Shown in pieces: positions 1-10,894 of a DNA stretch of 64,000 nucleotides. Within the stretch, counting starts at the first letter, position 1. Every line of letters starts with the position of its first letter. The stretch comes from Rhodeus uyekii. Lineage: Eukaryota; Chordata; Actinopteri; Cypriniformes; Acheilognathidae. The notes below the pieces were generated by a model. That model was not told where the DNA came from. It worked only from the letters and a program-made list of their open reading frames with translations, and did no database searches. The stretch covers positions 61,611-125,610 of the forward strand of contig JAWRVZ010000625.1 of assembly GCA_037043235.1 (NCBI GenBank), written 5' to 3'. A program made the position numbers and the translations under genes.

Positions 1-231
1 CCGATTCTCACAAAAATTGAACCACATCATCTCCAGACTATGGAGACAAAAAGTTATGGAAATCAAGTTGATTGGTTATTCCGTTTTTGATAAACTTGCG
101 AAAGAGTTCGACGAATTTGCCGCAAAAATGAACTTGAGGCTATATCTCCGCAACGCATTTGCATATTCAGACCAAAATTGGTGTGTGTCATAGTAGTCAT
201 AATCTGAGGCTACCTGCAGAGTTTTGGCGCA

Positions 232-245
232 CTGCCCCCTAGTGG
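232..245 (-). promoter_or_regulatory. CTCF-core consensus match (representative of a site in nearly every family I unit)
   Basis: CTGCCCCCTAGTGG; its reverse complement CCACTAGGGGGCAG satisfies all 14 positions of the vertebrate CTCF core CCASYAGRKGGCRS. Further full matches include 1728, 3280, 4963, 6528, 8184, 9981, 11548, 12280, 13360, 14092, 15236, 16732, 18358, 19080, 20237 and 23949 (start positions). Binding is not shown; methylation and flanking context matter. Confidence 0.6.
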
Positions 246-1110
246 TCAGGAGATATAAAAAATTGACTTTTTTGCTTATAACTTCTGAACACTTTGGTCA
301 AAAATCATGAAACTGGTCTCTTTAGATTCAGGGCATCATGCTGAGTCGTGCGATACCAAATTTTCTTATATCGGCCATTTTGGGCGTCGGCCATTTTGAA
401 ATTTGTCGTAAAATGCTATATTTTACAAACGCATTGGCGTATCATTACGAAACTCAGTATGTGTCTTTGGGACCTTGATTTGAACCTACACCAAAAGTTT
501 CGGGGCAGCGCCACCTTGTGGTCAAAAGTTATAACACAATTTCCTAAAATGCTAATAACTTTTGATTACATTAAGCTATTTTAAAACAAATGATCTTAAT
601 ATGTTCCTTGGGTCACACCGAGAACACAGATACCAAATTTGACATAGTTTGCCCAAATTTCATATCCGCCATGTTGTTTCATTCAAAAACCTACTTTTTC
701 AAACTCCTCCTAGACCGTTTGTCCGATTTTCACCAAAATCGAATCGTATCATCTTCAGACTGTGCTGACAAAAAGTTATGGATTTCGTGTCGAAAGACAA
801 AACCGTTTTCGTATACCGCAATTACAAATTTGAGGTAGTGATGACAAAATGACTTTAATGCTTTAAGTCAGTAATGTTTTGTCCAAATAACACCAAACTT
901 TGCAGATTTCATTGTCACATTACTCTGACCCAATTCTAACAATTTGGACACAGCGCCAACTATTGGTCCAAAGCGCTAAACTTTTCATTCAAATTACAGT
1001 GTCTGTATTAATGATTTTTCAGCCATTTAGCCTAAAATCATATTAAAATGCATTTAGTTGTTGATTACTTCAATTGCTCTTATGCTGCCGGCCACGTCAA
1101 TGCCCTGTTT

Positions 1111-1140
1111 GTGCTTGGCCCCGTCATTGCTGCTTGCAGC
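1111..1140 (+). other. 3' terminal structure: inverted-repeat partner plus hairpin (subfamily A)
   Basis: GTGCTTGGCCCC (1111-1122), then GTCATT, then hairpin GCTGC-TT-GCAGC (1129-1140), then TATATTT. In Helitron-type elements a hairpin near the 3' end is the usual terminator of rolling-circle transfer; assignment here is by resemblance. Confidence 0.7.
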
Positions 1141-1147
1141 TATATTT

Positions 1148-2643
1148 ATTATTATTCTTCTTCCACCCAGAAGTCAATGGCAGCCCATAGAACCGTAAGT
1201 GGGAAAATGATGAAATTTGGCACACACATAGAGGACAGTCCAATCATTGACCACACCAATTTTGGAGTCTCTACCTCAACCCCTCTAGCGCCACCAACTG
1301 TCCAAAGTTACACTTACATTTATGCTAATAACTCTTGAACCATAAGGGCTAGAAACAAAATTCCTTTGTCCACTGATTCCTTGGCTCAAGCCGATTCGAT
1401 TGCACCCTATGACGTCATTTTCCGTCATGAAAATTTTTCCGCAATTTTGAATTTTATGAAAAACAAACTTTTTCGAACTCCTCCTAGGCCGATGGTCCGA
1501 TTTTCACGAAAATTGAACCACATCATCTCCAGACTATGAAGACAAAAAGTTATGAGAATCAAGTTGATTGGTCATTCCGTTTTTGATAAATCTGCAAAAG
1601 AGTTCGACGAATTTGCCGCAAAAATGAACTTGAGGCTATATCTCCGCAACGCATTTGCGTATTCAGACCAAAATTGGTGTGTGTCATAGTAGTCATAATC
1701 TGAGGCTACCTGCAGAGTTTTGGCGCACTGCCCCCTAGTGGTCAGGAGATATAAAAAATTGACTTTTTTGCTCATAACTTCTGAACACTTTGGTCAAAAA
1801 TCATAAAACTGGTCTCTTTAGATTCAGGGCATCATGCTGAGTCGTGCGATACCAAATTTTCTTATATCGGCCATCTTGGGTGTCGGCCATTTTGAAATTT
1901 GTCGTAAAATGCTATATTTAACAAACGCATTGGCGTATCATTACGAAACTCAGTATGTGTCTTTGGGACCTTGATTTGAACCTACACCAAAAGTTTCGGG
2001 GCAGCGCCACCTTGTGGTCAAAAGTTATAACACAATTTCCTAAAATGCTAATAACTTTTGATTACATTAAGCTATTTTAAAACAAATGATCTTAATATGT
2101 TCCTTGGGTCACACCGAGAACACAGATACCAAATTTGACATAGTTTGCCTAAATTTCATATCCGCCATGTTGTTTCATTCAAAAACCTACTTTTTCAAAC
2201 TCCTCCTAGACCGTTTGTCCGATTTTCACCAAAATCGAATCGTATCATCTTCAGACTGTGCTGACAAAAAGTTATGGATTTCGTGTCGATAGACAAAACC
2301 GTTTTCGTATACCGCAATTACAAATTTGAGGTAGTGATGACAAAATGACTTTAATGCTTTAAGTCAGTAATGTTTTGTCCAAATAACACCAAACTTTGCA
2401 GATTTCATTGTCACATTACTCGGACCCAATTCTAACAATTTGGACACAGCGCCAACTATTGGTCCAAAGCGCTAAACTTTTCATTCAAATTACAGTGTCT
2501 GTATTAATGATTTTTCAGCCATTTAGCCTAAAATCATATTTAAATGCATTTAGTTGTTGATTACTTCAATTGCTCTTATGCCGCCGGCCACGTCAATGCC
2601 CTGTTTGTGCTTGGCCCCGTCATTGCTGCTTGCAGCTATATTT
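1148..2643 (+). mobile_element. Family I-A unit 2, lacking the 5' domain
   Basis: The unit starts directly with ATT repeats after the TATATTT of unit 1, so the 56 bp 5' domain is absent. The head (CCACCCAGAAGTCAATGG) is diagnostic of subfamily A. A perfect 10 bp palindrome ATGACGTCAT lies at 1409-1418, a CTCF-core match at 1728-1741, and the 3' end TATATTT at 2637-2643. It is almost the same over long stretches as units 5 and 7, which implies recent common origin. The missing 5' domain could have been lost by pairing of the ATT tracts that flank it in other units. Confidence 0.8.
1409..1418. promoter_or_regulatory. CRE/ATF palindrome (representative)
   Basis: ATGACGTCAT, a perfect palindrome containing the full CRE core TGACGTCA. 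It lies about 80 bp after the head of nearly every family I unit (also 2961, 6209, 7865, 9662, 11229, 13041, 14917, 16413 among others), and is followed by a half site CCGTCATGA. Mutated in unit 4 and truncated in unit 29. Confidence 0.6.
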
Positions 2644-2644
2644 A

Positions 2645-2656
2645 GGGGCCAAGCAC
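2645..2656 (+). repeat. 5' inverted-repeat motif, family I (representative)
   Basis: GGGGCCAAGCAC, the reverse complement of GTGCTTGGCCCC found about 1.5 kb further on, next to the 3' end of each unit. Present once per 5' domain throughout the window. Confidence 0.9.
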
Positions 2657-2674
2657 CGAAGGTGCGGAGGCACC
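2653..2674 (+). other. Two mutually exclusive small hairpins in the 5' domain (representative)
   Basis: GCACC-GAA-GGTGC (2653-2665) forms a 5 bp stem. The same GGTGC can instead pair with the GCACC that follows it across a GGAG loop. The first GCACC also overlaps the terminal inverted repeat, so three pairings compete for the same bases. Confidence 0.7.
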
Positions 2675-3904
2675 TATTGTAATCGTTCTCGTTCTTATTA
2701 TTATTATTCTTCTTCCACCCAGAAGTCAATGGCAGCCCATAGAACCGTAAGTGGGAAAATGATGAAATTTGGCACACACATAGAGGACAGTCCAATCATT
2801 GACCACACCAATTTTGGAGTCTCTACCTCAACCCCTCTAGCGCCACCAACTGTCCAAAGTTACACTTACATTTATGCTAATAACTCTTGAACCATAAAGG
2901 CTAGAAACAAAATTCCTTTGTCCACTGATTCCTTGGCTCAAGCCGATTCGATTGCACCCTATGACGTCATTTTCCGTCATGAAAATTTTTCCGCAATTTT
3001 GAATTTTATGAAAAACCTACTTTGTCGAACTCCTCCTAGGCCGTTTGTCTGATTCTCACAAAAATTGAACCACATCATCTCCAGACTATGGAGACAAAAA
3101 GTTATGAGAATCAAGTTGATTGGTCATTCCGTTTTTGATAAACTTGCGAAAGAGTTCGACGAATTTGCCGCAAAAATGAACTTGAGGCTATATGTCCGCA
3201 ACGCATTTGCGTATTCAGACCAAAATTGGTGTGTGTCATAGTAGTCATAATCTGAGGCTACCTGCAGAGTTTTGGCGCACTGCCCCCTAGTGGTCAGGAG
3301 ATATAAAAAATTAACTTTTTTGCTTATAACTTCTGAACACTTTGGTCAAAAATCATAAAACTGCTCTCTTTAGATTCAGGGCATCATGCTGAGTCATGCG
3401 ATACCAAATTTTCTTATATCGGCCATTTTGGGCGTCGGCCATTTTGAAATTTGTCATAAAATGTTATATTTAACAAACGCATTGGCATATCATTACGAAA
3501 CTTAGTATGTGGCTTTGGGACCTTGATTTGACTCTACACCAAAAGTTTTGGGGCAGCGCCACCTTGTGGTCAAAAGTTATAACAAAATTTACAAAAATGC
3601 TAATAACTTTTGATTACATTAAGCTATTTTAAAACAAATTGTCTCAATATGTTCCTTGGGTCATGCCGAGAACACAGATACCACATTTGATATATTTAGC
3701 CTAAACTTCCTGTCCGCCATGTTGTTTCATTCAAAAACCTACTTTTTCGAACTCCACCCAGACCGTTTGTCCGATTTTCACCAAAATTGAATCGTATCAT
3801 CTTCAGACTGTGCTGACAAAAAGTTATGGATTTCGTGTCGATAGACAAAACCGTTTTCGTATACCGCAATTACAAATTTGAGGTAGTGATGACAAAATGA
3901 CTAA

Positions 3905-3982
3905 TGCTTAATAACACATTAATACTAACACTTTATAACTCTTTATAACTCTTTAATACTAAAACTTTATAACACTTTATGA
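3905..3982 (+). repeat. Short AT-rich tandem repeat in unit 3
   Basis: Imperfect repetition of CTTTATAACT and TTTAATACTAA strings replaces the region that in other A units reads TTTAAGTCAGTAATG. A related stretch occurs at about 5590-5665 in unit 4. Confidence 0.75.
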
Positions 3983-4189
3983 CAATTTGGACACAGAGCA
4001 AACTATTGGTCCAAAGTGATAAACTTTTAAATCAAAATACAGTGTCTGTATTAATGATTTTTCAGCCATTTAGCCTAAAATCTTTTAAAATGCATTTAGT
4101 TTATTACTGCCATTGGTCTTTTGCTGCCAGCCACGTCAACATGCCATTTAATGCCCTGTTTGTGCTTGGCCCCGTCATTGCTGCTTGTT

Positions 4190-5870
4190 AGGGGCCAAGC
4201 ACCGAAGTTGCGGAGGCACCTATTGTTTTTGTTCCGGTTCTTATTATTATTATTATTAGGGGCCAAGCACCGAAGGTGCGGAGGCACCTATTGTAATCGT
4301 TCTCGTTCTTATTAGGGGCCAAGCACCGAAGGTGCGGAGGCACCTATTGTTTTTGTTCCGGTTCTTATTATTATTCTTCTTCCGTCTTCTTCTTCTTCCA
4401 CCCAGAAGTCAATGGCAGCCCATAGAACCGTATGTGGGAAAATGATGAAATTTGGCACACACATAGAGGACAGTCCAATCATTGACCATACCAATTTTGA
4501 AGTCTCTAACTCAATCCCTCTAGCGCCACCAACTGTCCAAAGTTGCACTCACGTTTACAATAATAACTTTTGAACCGTATGTCCTAGAAACAAAATTCTT
4601 TTGTCCACTGATTCCTTGGCTCAAGACGATTCGATTGCACCATATTACGTCATTTTCCGTCATGAAAATTTTTCCGCAATTTTGAATTTTATGAAAAACC
4701 TACTTTTTCGAACTCCTCCTAGACCGTTGGTCCGATTTTCACGAAAATTGAACCACATCATCTCCAGACAATGTAGACAAAAAGTTATGAGAATTAGGTT
4801 GATTGGTCAATCCGTTTTTGATAAACATGCAAAAGATTTCAACGAATTTGACGCAAAAATGAAATTGAGGCTATATCTCCGCAACGCATTTGCGTATTCA
4901 GACCAAAATGGGTGTGTGTCATAGTAGTCATGATCTGAGGCTACCTGCAGAGTTTTGGCGCACTGCCCCCTAGTGGTCAGGAGATATAAAAAAGTGAGTT
5001 TTTTGCTCATAACTTCTGAACACTTTGTTCAAAAATCATAAAACTGGTCTCTTTAGATTCAGGGCATCATGCTGAGTCATTCGATACCAAATTTTCTCAT
5101 ATCGGCCATTTTGGGTGTCGGCCATTTTGAAATTTGTCGTAAAATGCTATATTTTACAAACGCATTGGCGAATCATTACGAAACTCAATATGAGTCTTTG
5201 GGACCTTGATGTGACACTACGCAAAAAGTTTCGGAGCAGCGCCACCTTGTGGTCAAAAGTTATAACACAATTTACAAAAATGCGAATAACTTTTGATTAC
5301 ATTAAGCTATTTTAAAACAAATGATCTTAATATATTCCTTGGGTCACGCCGAGAACACAGATACCAAATTTGACATAGTTTGCCTATTTTTCCTTTCCGC
5401 CATGTTGTTTTCTTCAAAAACCTACTTTTTCAAACTCCTCCCAGAGCGTTTGTCCGATTTTCACCAAAATTGAATCGTATCATCTTCAGACTGTGTTGAC
5501 AAAAAGTTATGGATTTCGTGTTGATAGACAAAACCGTTCTCGTATACCGCACTTACATATTTGAGGTAGTGATGAAACATGACTTTAATGCTTTACAACA
5601 CATTAATAATAACATTTTATAACTCTTTAATAATAACACTTTATAACGCTTTAATACTTTATAAAAATTTGGACACAGCACCATCTATTGGTCCAAAGCA
5701 TGAACTTTTCAATCAAATTTTTGTGATTATATTTATGATTTTCAGCCATTTAGCCTAAAATTATTTTAAAATACATTTAGTTGTTGATTACTGCAATTGG
5801 TCTGATGCTGCCAGCCACGTCAATGCCCTGTTTGTGCTTGGCCCCGTCATTGCTGCTTGCAGCTATATTT
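4190..5870 (+). mobile_element. Family I-A unit 4 with three 5' domains
   Basis: Three consecutive 5' domains start at 4190, 4258 and 4314 (spacings 68 and 56). The first carries GTTGC in place of GGTGC, which breaks one pair of its small hairpin. The head is CTT-rich (about 4375-4402). The CRE site is mutated here (ATTACGTCAT instead of ATGACGTCAT). CTCF-core match at 4963-4976. A short AT-rich tandem stretch lies at about 5590-5665, at the same place in the body as in unit 3. The 3' end TATATTT is at 5864-5870. Confidence 0.78.
5590..5665 (+). repeat. Short AT-rich tandem repeat in unit 4
   Basis: Imperfect repeats of ACTTTATAAC and TTAATAATAACA at the position equivalent to that of unit 3, so units 3 and 4 share an ancestor with this expansion. 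Confidence 0.7.
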
Positions 5871-7406
5871 AGGGGCCAAGCACCGAAGGTGCGGAGGCAC
5901 CTATTGTAATCGTTCTCGTTCTTATTATTATTATTATTATTCTTCTTCTTCTTCCAACACAAGTCAATGGCAGCCCATAGAACCGTATGCAGGAAAATGA
6001 TGAAATTTGGCACACACATAGAGGACAGTCCAATCATTGACCACACCAATTTTGGAGTCTCTACCTCAATCCCTCTAGCGCCACCAACTGTCCAAAGTTA
6101 CACTTACATTTATGCTAATAACTCTTGAACCATAAGGGCTAGAAACAAAATTCCTTTGTCCACTGATTCCTTGGCTCAAGCCGATTCGATTGCACCCTAT
6201 GACGTCATTTTCCGTCATAAAAATTTTTCCGCAATTTTGAATTTTATAAAAAACCTACTTTGTCGAACTCCTCCTAGGCCGTTTGTCTGATTTTCACAAA
6301 AATTGAACCACATCATCTCCAGACTATGGAGACAAAAAGTTATGAGAATCAAGTTGATTGGTCAAACCGTTTTTGATAAACATGCGAAAGAGTTCGACGA
6401 ATTTGCCGCAAAAATGAACTTGAGGCTATATCTCCGCAACGCATTTGCATATTCAGACCAAAATTGGTGTGTGTCATAGTAGTCATAATCTGAGGCTACC
6501 TGCTGAGTTTTGGCGCACTGCCCCCTAGTGGTCAGGAGATATAAAAAATTGACTTTTTTGCTTATAACTTCTGAACACTTTGGTCAAAAATCATAAAACT
6601 GGTCTCTTTAGATTCAGGGCATCATGCTGAGTCGTGCGATACCAAATTTTCTTATATCGGCCATCTTGGGTGTCGGCCATTTTGAAATTTGTCGTAAAAT
6701 GCTATATTTAACAAACGCATTGGCGTATCATTACGAAACTCAGTATGTGTCTTTGGGACCTTGATTTGAACCTACACCAAAAGTTTCGGGGCAGCGCCAC
6801 CTTGTGGTCAAAAGTTATAACACAATTTCCTAAAATGCTAATAACTTTTGATTACATTAAGCTATTTTAAAACAAATGATCTTAATATGTTCCTTGGGTC
6901 ACACCGAGAACACAGATACCAAATTTGACATAGTTTGCCTAAATTTCATATCCGCCATGTTGTTTCATTCAAAAACCTACTTTTTCAAACTCCTCCTAGA
7001 CCGTTTGTCCGATTTTCACCAAAATCGAATCGTATCATCTTCAGACTGTGCTGACAAAAAGTTATGGATTTCGTGTCGATAGACAAAACCGTTTTCGTAT
7101 ACCGCAATTACAAATTTGAGGTAGTGATGACAAAATGACTTTAATGCTTTAAGTCAGTAATGTTTTGTCCAAATAACACCAAACTTTGCAGATTTCATTG
7201 TGACCACATTCTAACAATTTGGACACAGCGCCAACTATTGGTCAAAAGCGATAAACTAAAAAAATCAATTTACAGTGTCTGTATCCATGATTTTTCAGCC
7301 ATTTAGCCTAAAATCATTTTAAAATGCATTTACTTTAATTGGTCTGATGCTGCCAGCCACGTCAATGCCGTGTTTGTGCTTGGCCCCGTCATTGCTGCTT
7401 GTTATT
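5871..7406 (+). mobile_element. Family I-A unit 5 with truncated 3' terminus
   Basis: One 5' domain (AATCGTTCTCG variant) is followed by ATT and CTT tracts. CRE palindrome 6209-6218; CTCF-core match 6528-6541. The body from about 6600 to 7200 is essentially the same as unit 2. The 3' end stops after GCTGCTTG and continues as TTATTAGGGG. This is the same breakpoint as in unit 3, so half of the terminal hairpin and the TATATTT terminus are missing. Confidence 0.78.
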
Positions 7407-7586
7407 AGGGGCCAAGCACCGAAGGTGCGGAGGCACCTATTGTTTTTGTTCCGGTTCTTATTAGGGGCCAAGCACCGAAGGTGCGGAGGCACCTATTGTA
7501 ATCGTTCTCGTTCTTATTAGGGGCCAAGCACCGAAGGTGCGGAGGCACCTATTGTAATTGTTCCGGTTCTTTATTATTATTATTCA

Positions 7587-7618
7587 TCTTCTTCTTCTTC
7601 TTCTTCTTCTTCTTCTTC
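7587..7618 (+). repeat. CTT microsatellite
   Basis: About ten CTT triplets in the head of unit 6. The same tract recurs in unit 33 near 55676-55700. Confidence 0.9.
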
Positions 7619-8323
7619 CGCCATGGAAGTCTATGTAAGGCCATAGAACCGTTTGCGGGAAAATGATAAAATTTGGCACACTGATAGAGGGCAAGCCAAT
7701 CATTGACCATAGCAAATTTGAAGTCTCTAACTCAATGTCTCTAGCGCCACCAACTGTCCAAAGTTGCACTCACGTTTACGTAAATAACTCTTGAACCGTA
7801 TGTCCTAGAAACAAAATTCTTTCGTCCACTAATTCCTTGGCTCAAGACGATTCGATTGCACCCCATGACGTCATTTTCCGTCATGAAAATTTTCCCGCCA
7901 TTTTGAATTTTACGAAAAACCTACTTTTTCGAACTCCTCCTAGGCCGTTTTTCCGATTTCAACGAAAATTGAACCACATCATCTCCAGACAATGTGGACA
8001 AAAAGTTATCCAAAGAAAGTTGATATGTCAAACCGTTTACGAATAACTCGCGAAAGAATCCGACGTAATGGTCGCAAAAATGAAATTGAGGCTTTATCTC
8101 CGCAACGCATTAGCGTTTTCTGACCAAACTAGGTGTGTGTTATAACAATCATGGTCTGAGGCTACCTGCAGAGTTTTGGCGCTGTGCCCCCTAGTGGTCA
8201 GGAGATATGAAAAAGTTAAATATTTGCTTATAACTTCTGAACGCTTCGATCAAAAATCATAAAACTGGTCTCGTTAGATTCAGGGCATCATGCCGAGTCG
8301 TGCGATACAAAATTTTCCCATAT

Positions 8324-8351
8324 CGGCCATTTTGAGGGTCGGCCATTTTGA
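8324..8351 (+). promoter_or_regulatory. YY1-like doublet (representative)
   Basis: Two CGGCCATTTTGA sites 16 bp apart match the YY1 core (CCATNTT with upstream CG). The doublet is present in most long family I units. CCGCCATTTTGAA and CCGCCATGTTG sites elsewhere in the module are similar. Motif-level evidence only. Confidence 0.4.
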
Positions 8352-9355
8352 ATTTTGTCATAAATTGCTATATTTAACAAACACATTGGCGTATCGTTAC
8401 GAAACTCGATATGTGTCTTCGGCATCTGGGCCTGATACAACACAAAAAGTTTCGAGGCAGCGCCACCTTGTGGTCAAAAGTTATAAACAAATTTACAAAA
8501 ATGCTAATAACTTTTGAACACGTTAACCTATGGTAAAATAAGTTGTCTGTATACGTTCCTTGGGTCAAACCGAGAACACAGATACCAAATTTGTCATAGT
8601 CGGCCAAACTTCCTGTCCGCCATGTTGTTTTTCTTTAAAAACCTACTTTTTCGAACTCCTCCCACACCGTTTGTCCAATTTTCACCAAAATTGAATCATA
8701 ACATCTTCAGACCATGCTGACAAAAAGTTATTAAAATAAAGTTGATTCGTCAAACAGGTTTCGATAAAATTGCGAACGAATTTGACCAAATGGCCACCAA
8801 ATAAAGCGAGGCTATATCTCCGCAACACATTAGCGTATTCTGACCAAACTTTCTGTGTGTCATGTCAATCATGGTCTGAGGCTACCTGCAGAGTTTTGGC
8901 GCTATGCCCCCTAGTGGTCAGGAGTTATGAATAACTGACTTTTTTGCCTATAACTTCTGAACCCTTTGGCCAAAAATAATGAAACTGGTCTCTTTAGATC
9001 CAGTGGGTCATGCCGAGTCCTGTGATAAAAAAAAATATTCCCATATCGGCCATTTTGAGCGTCTGCCATTTCGATTTTTCTTATAAGATGCTATGTTTAA
9101 CAAACACATGACTTTAGTGCTCTGTCAGCAATGGTTTACCCAATTTACCCAATGTACCACACGAATTGACACTACAATTTGGTTACAGCGCTGCCTGTTG
9201 GTTGAATGTGATAAACCATTAAATCGAATTACTAAAGACCGTATTGTTGATTTTTCAGCCATTTAGACTTAAGTCATATTGAAATGTCTTTAGATTCTTA
9301 CTGCCGTTGGTCTGATGATGCCAGCCATGTCGGCATGACATTTAATGCCCTCCTT

Positions 9356-9385
9356 GCGCTTGGCCCCGTGATGGCTGCTAGCAGC
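9356..9385 (+). other. 3' terminal structure (subfamily B)
   Basis: GCGCTTGGCCCC (9356-9367; 11 of 12 pair with the 5' motif), GTGATG, and the perfect 12 bp palindrome GCTGCTAGCAGC (9374-9385), followed by TATATTT. Compared with subfamily A the loop changed from TT to TA and the spacer from GTCATT to GTGATG, but the stem is unchanged. Confidence 0.7.
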
Positions 9386-9392
9386 TATATTT

Positions 9393-10894
9393 ATTATTAT
9401 TATTCTTCTTCTTCTTCCAACACAAGTCAATGGCAGCCCATAGAACCGTATGCAGGAAAATGATGAAATTTGGCACACTCATAAAGGACAGTCCACTCAT
9501 TTACCACACCAAATTTGGAGTCTCTAACTCCATCCCTCTAGCGCCACCAACTGTCCAAAGTTACACTTACATTTATGCTAATAACTCTTGAACCATAAGG
9601 GCTAGAAACAAAATTCCTTTGTCCACTGATTCCTTGGCTCAAGCTGATTCGATTGCACCCTATGACGTCATTTTCCGTCATGAAAATTTTTCCGCAATTT
9701 TGAATTTTATGAAAAACCTATTTTGTCGAACTCCTCCTAGGCCGTTTGTCTGATTCTCACAAAAATTGAACCACATCATCTCCTGACTATGGAGACAAAA
9801 AGTTATGAGAATCAAGTTGATTGGTCATTCCGTTTTTGATAAACTTGCAAAAGAGTTCGACGAATTTGCCGCAAAAATGAACTTGAGGCTATATCTCCGC
9901 AACGCATTTGCGTATTCAGACCAAAATTGGTGTGTGTCATAGTAGTCATAATCTGAGGCTACCTGCAGAGTTTTGGCGCACTGCCCCCTAGTGGTCAGGA
10001 GATATAAAAAATTGACTTTTTTGCTCATAACTTCTGAACACTTTGCTCAAAAATCATAAAACTGCTCTCTTTAGATTCAGGGCATCATGCTGAGTTGTGC
10101 GATACCAAATTTTCTCATATCGGCCATTTTGGGCGTCGGCCATATTGAATTTTGTCCTAAAATGCTATATTTAACAAACGCATTGGCGAATCATTACGAA
10201 ACTCAATATGAGTCTTTGGGACCTTGATGTGAACCTACACCAAAAGTTTCGGGGCAGCGCCACCTTGTGGTCAAAAGTTATAACACAATTTCCTAAAATG
10301 CTAATAACTTTTGATTACATTAAGCTATTTTAAAACAAATGATCTTAATATGTTCCTTGGGTCACACCGAGAACACAGATACCAAATTTGACATAGTTTG
10401 CCTAAATTTCATATCCGCCATGTTGTTTCATTCAAAAACCTACTTTTTCAAACTCCTCCTAGACCGTTTGTCCGATTTTCACCAAAATCGAATCGTATCA
10501 TCTTCAGACTGTGCTGACAAAAAGTTATGGATTTCGTGTCGATAGACAAAACCGTTTTCGTATACCGCAATTACAAATTTGAGGTAGTGATGACAAAATG
10601 ACTAATGCTTTAAGTCAGTAATGTTTTGTCCAAATAACACCAAACTTTGCAGATTTCATTGTCACATTACTCGGACCCAATTCTAACAATTTGGACACAG
10701 CGCCAACTATTGGTCCAAAGCGCTAAACTTTTCATTCAAATTACAGTGTCTGTATTAATGATTTTTCAGCCATTTAGCCTAAAATCATATTAAAATGCAT
10801 TTAGTTGTTGATTACTTCAATTGCTCTTATGCTGCCGGCCACGTCAATGCCCTGTTTGTGCTTGGCCCCGTCATTGCTGCTTGCAGCTATATTT
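9393..10894 (+). mobile_element. Family I-A unit 7, lacking the 5' domain
   Basis: This is a subfamily A unit embedded between B units. It starts with ATT/CTT directly after unit 6. CRE palindrome 9662-9671; CTCF-core match 9981-9994; A-type tail and hairpin end at 10894. Its head has the CAACACAAGTC variant also seen in unit 5. Alternation of A and B units shows the array was built by mixing, not by simple expansion of one unit. Confidence 0.79.

Larger units (their letters stand above)
1..1147 (+). mobile_element. Family I-A unit 1 (5'-truncated by window edge)
   Basis: The window opens inside a subfamily A body. The unit runs to the canonical 3' end: inverted-repeat motif GTGCTTGGCCCC at 1111-1122, hairpin GCTGCTTGCAGC at 1129-1140, terminal TATATTT at 1141-1147. 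A CTCF-core match lies at 232-245 (read on the minus strand). A second, weaker CTCF-like site (GCGCCACCTTGTGG) is near 508-521. No coding capacity is visible; the short open frames recur in sibling units as by-products of the repeat. The class assignment (Helentron-like) is inferred from the ends. Confidence 0.8.
2644..4189 (+). mobile_element. Family I-A unit 3 with truncated 3' terminus
   Basis: It begins with one 5' domain (2644 on) of the AATCGTTCTCG variant typical of subfamily A. CRE palindrome at 2961-2970, CTCF-core match at 3280-3293. A decayed region with short CTTTATAACT-type repeats occupies about 3905-3982. The tail is hybrid: it has the ATGCCATTTAATGCCC string resembling subfamily B but ends GTCATTGCTGCTTG like A. 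The 3' hairpin is cut after GCTGCTTG and runs straight into TTAGGGGCC of the next unit, losing CAGCTATATTT. Confidence 0.78.
7407..9392 (+). mobile_element. Family I-B unit 6 (long form), three 5' domains
   Basis: Three 5' domains at exactly 56 bp spacing (7407, 7463, 7519) mix the three variants: TTTTGTTCCGG, AATCGTTCTCG and AATTGTTCCGG. A long CTT tract follows (7587-7618). CRE palindrome 7865-7874. CTCF-type sites at 8184-8197 (full consensus match) and 8904-8917 (one mismatch) mark two internal repeats. A YY1-like doublet lies at 8324-8351. The 3' end has GCGCTTGGCCCC (9356-9367), the perfect palindrome GCTGCTAGCAGC (9374-9385) and TATATTT. About 40 bp are missing near 9135, as in units 13 and 21. 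Confidence 0.8.

Noticed and set aside
2644..4189. PIF/Harbinger or other cut-and-paste DNA transposon with a TTA target duplication
   Set aside because: TTA before AGGGG looks like a TWA target site, but the 3' motif is followed by a conserved GTCATT or GTGATG spacer, hairpin and TATATTT, not by a TTA copy. The inverted repeats are asymmetrically placed.
4601..4924. Open frames of 60-113 codons recurring in many units, on both strands (for example those starting MSTDSLAQ or MQLWTVGG)
   Set aside because: They recur because the DNA recurs. They are short, differ in end point between units, lack known domains, and the minus-strand ones read through the ATT microsatellite giving poly-Asn/Lys. 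Changes between copies do not favour synonymous positions as far as I could see.
9312..9339. Possible hammerhead ribozyme core (CTGATGA followed by a TGCC/GGCA stem)
   Set aside because: The essential GAAA after stem II is absent (TGAC instead), and subfamily A lacks the CTGATGA string at this place, so the motif is not preserved.
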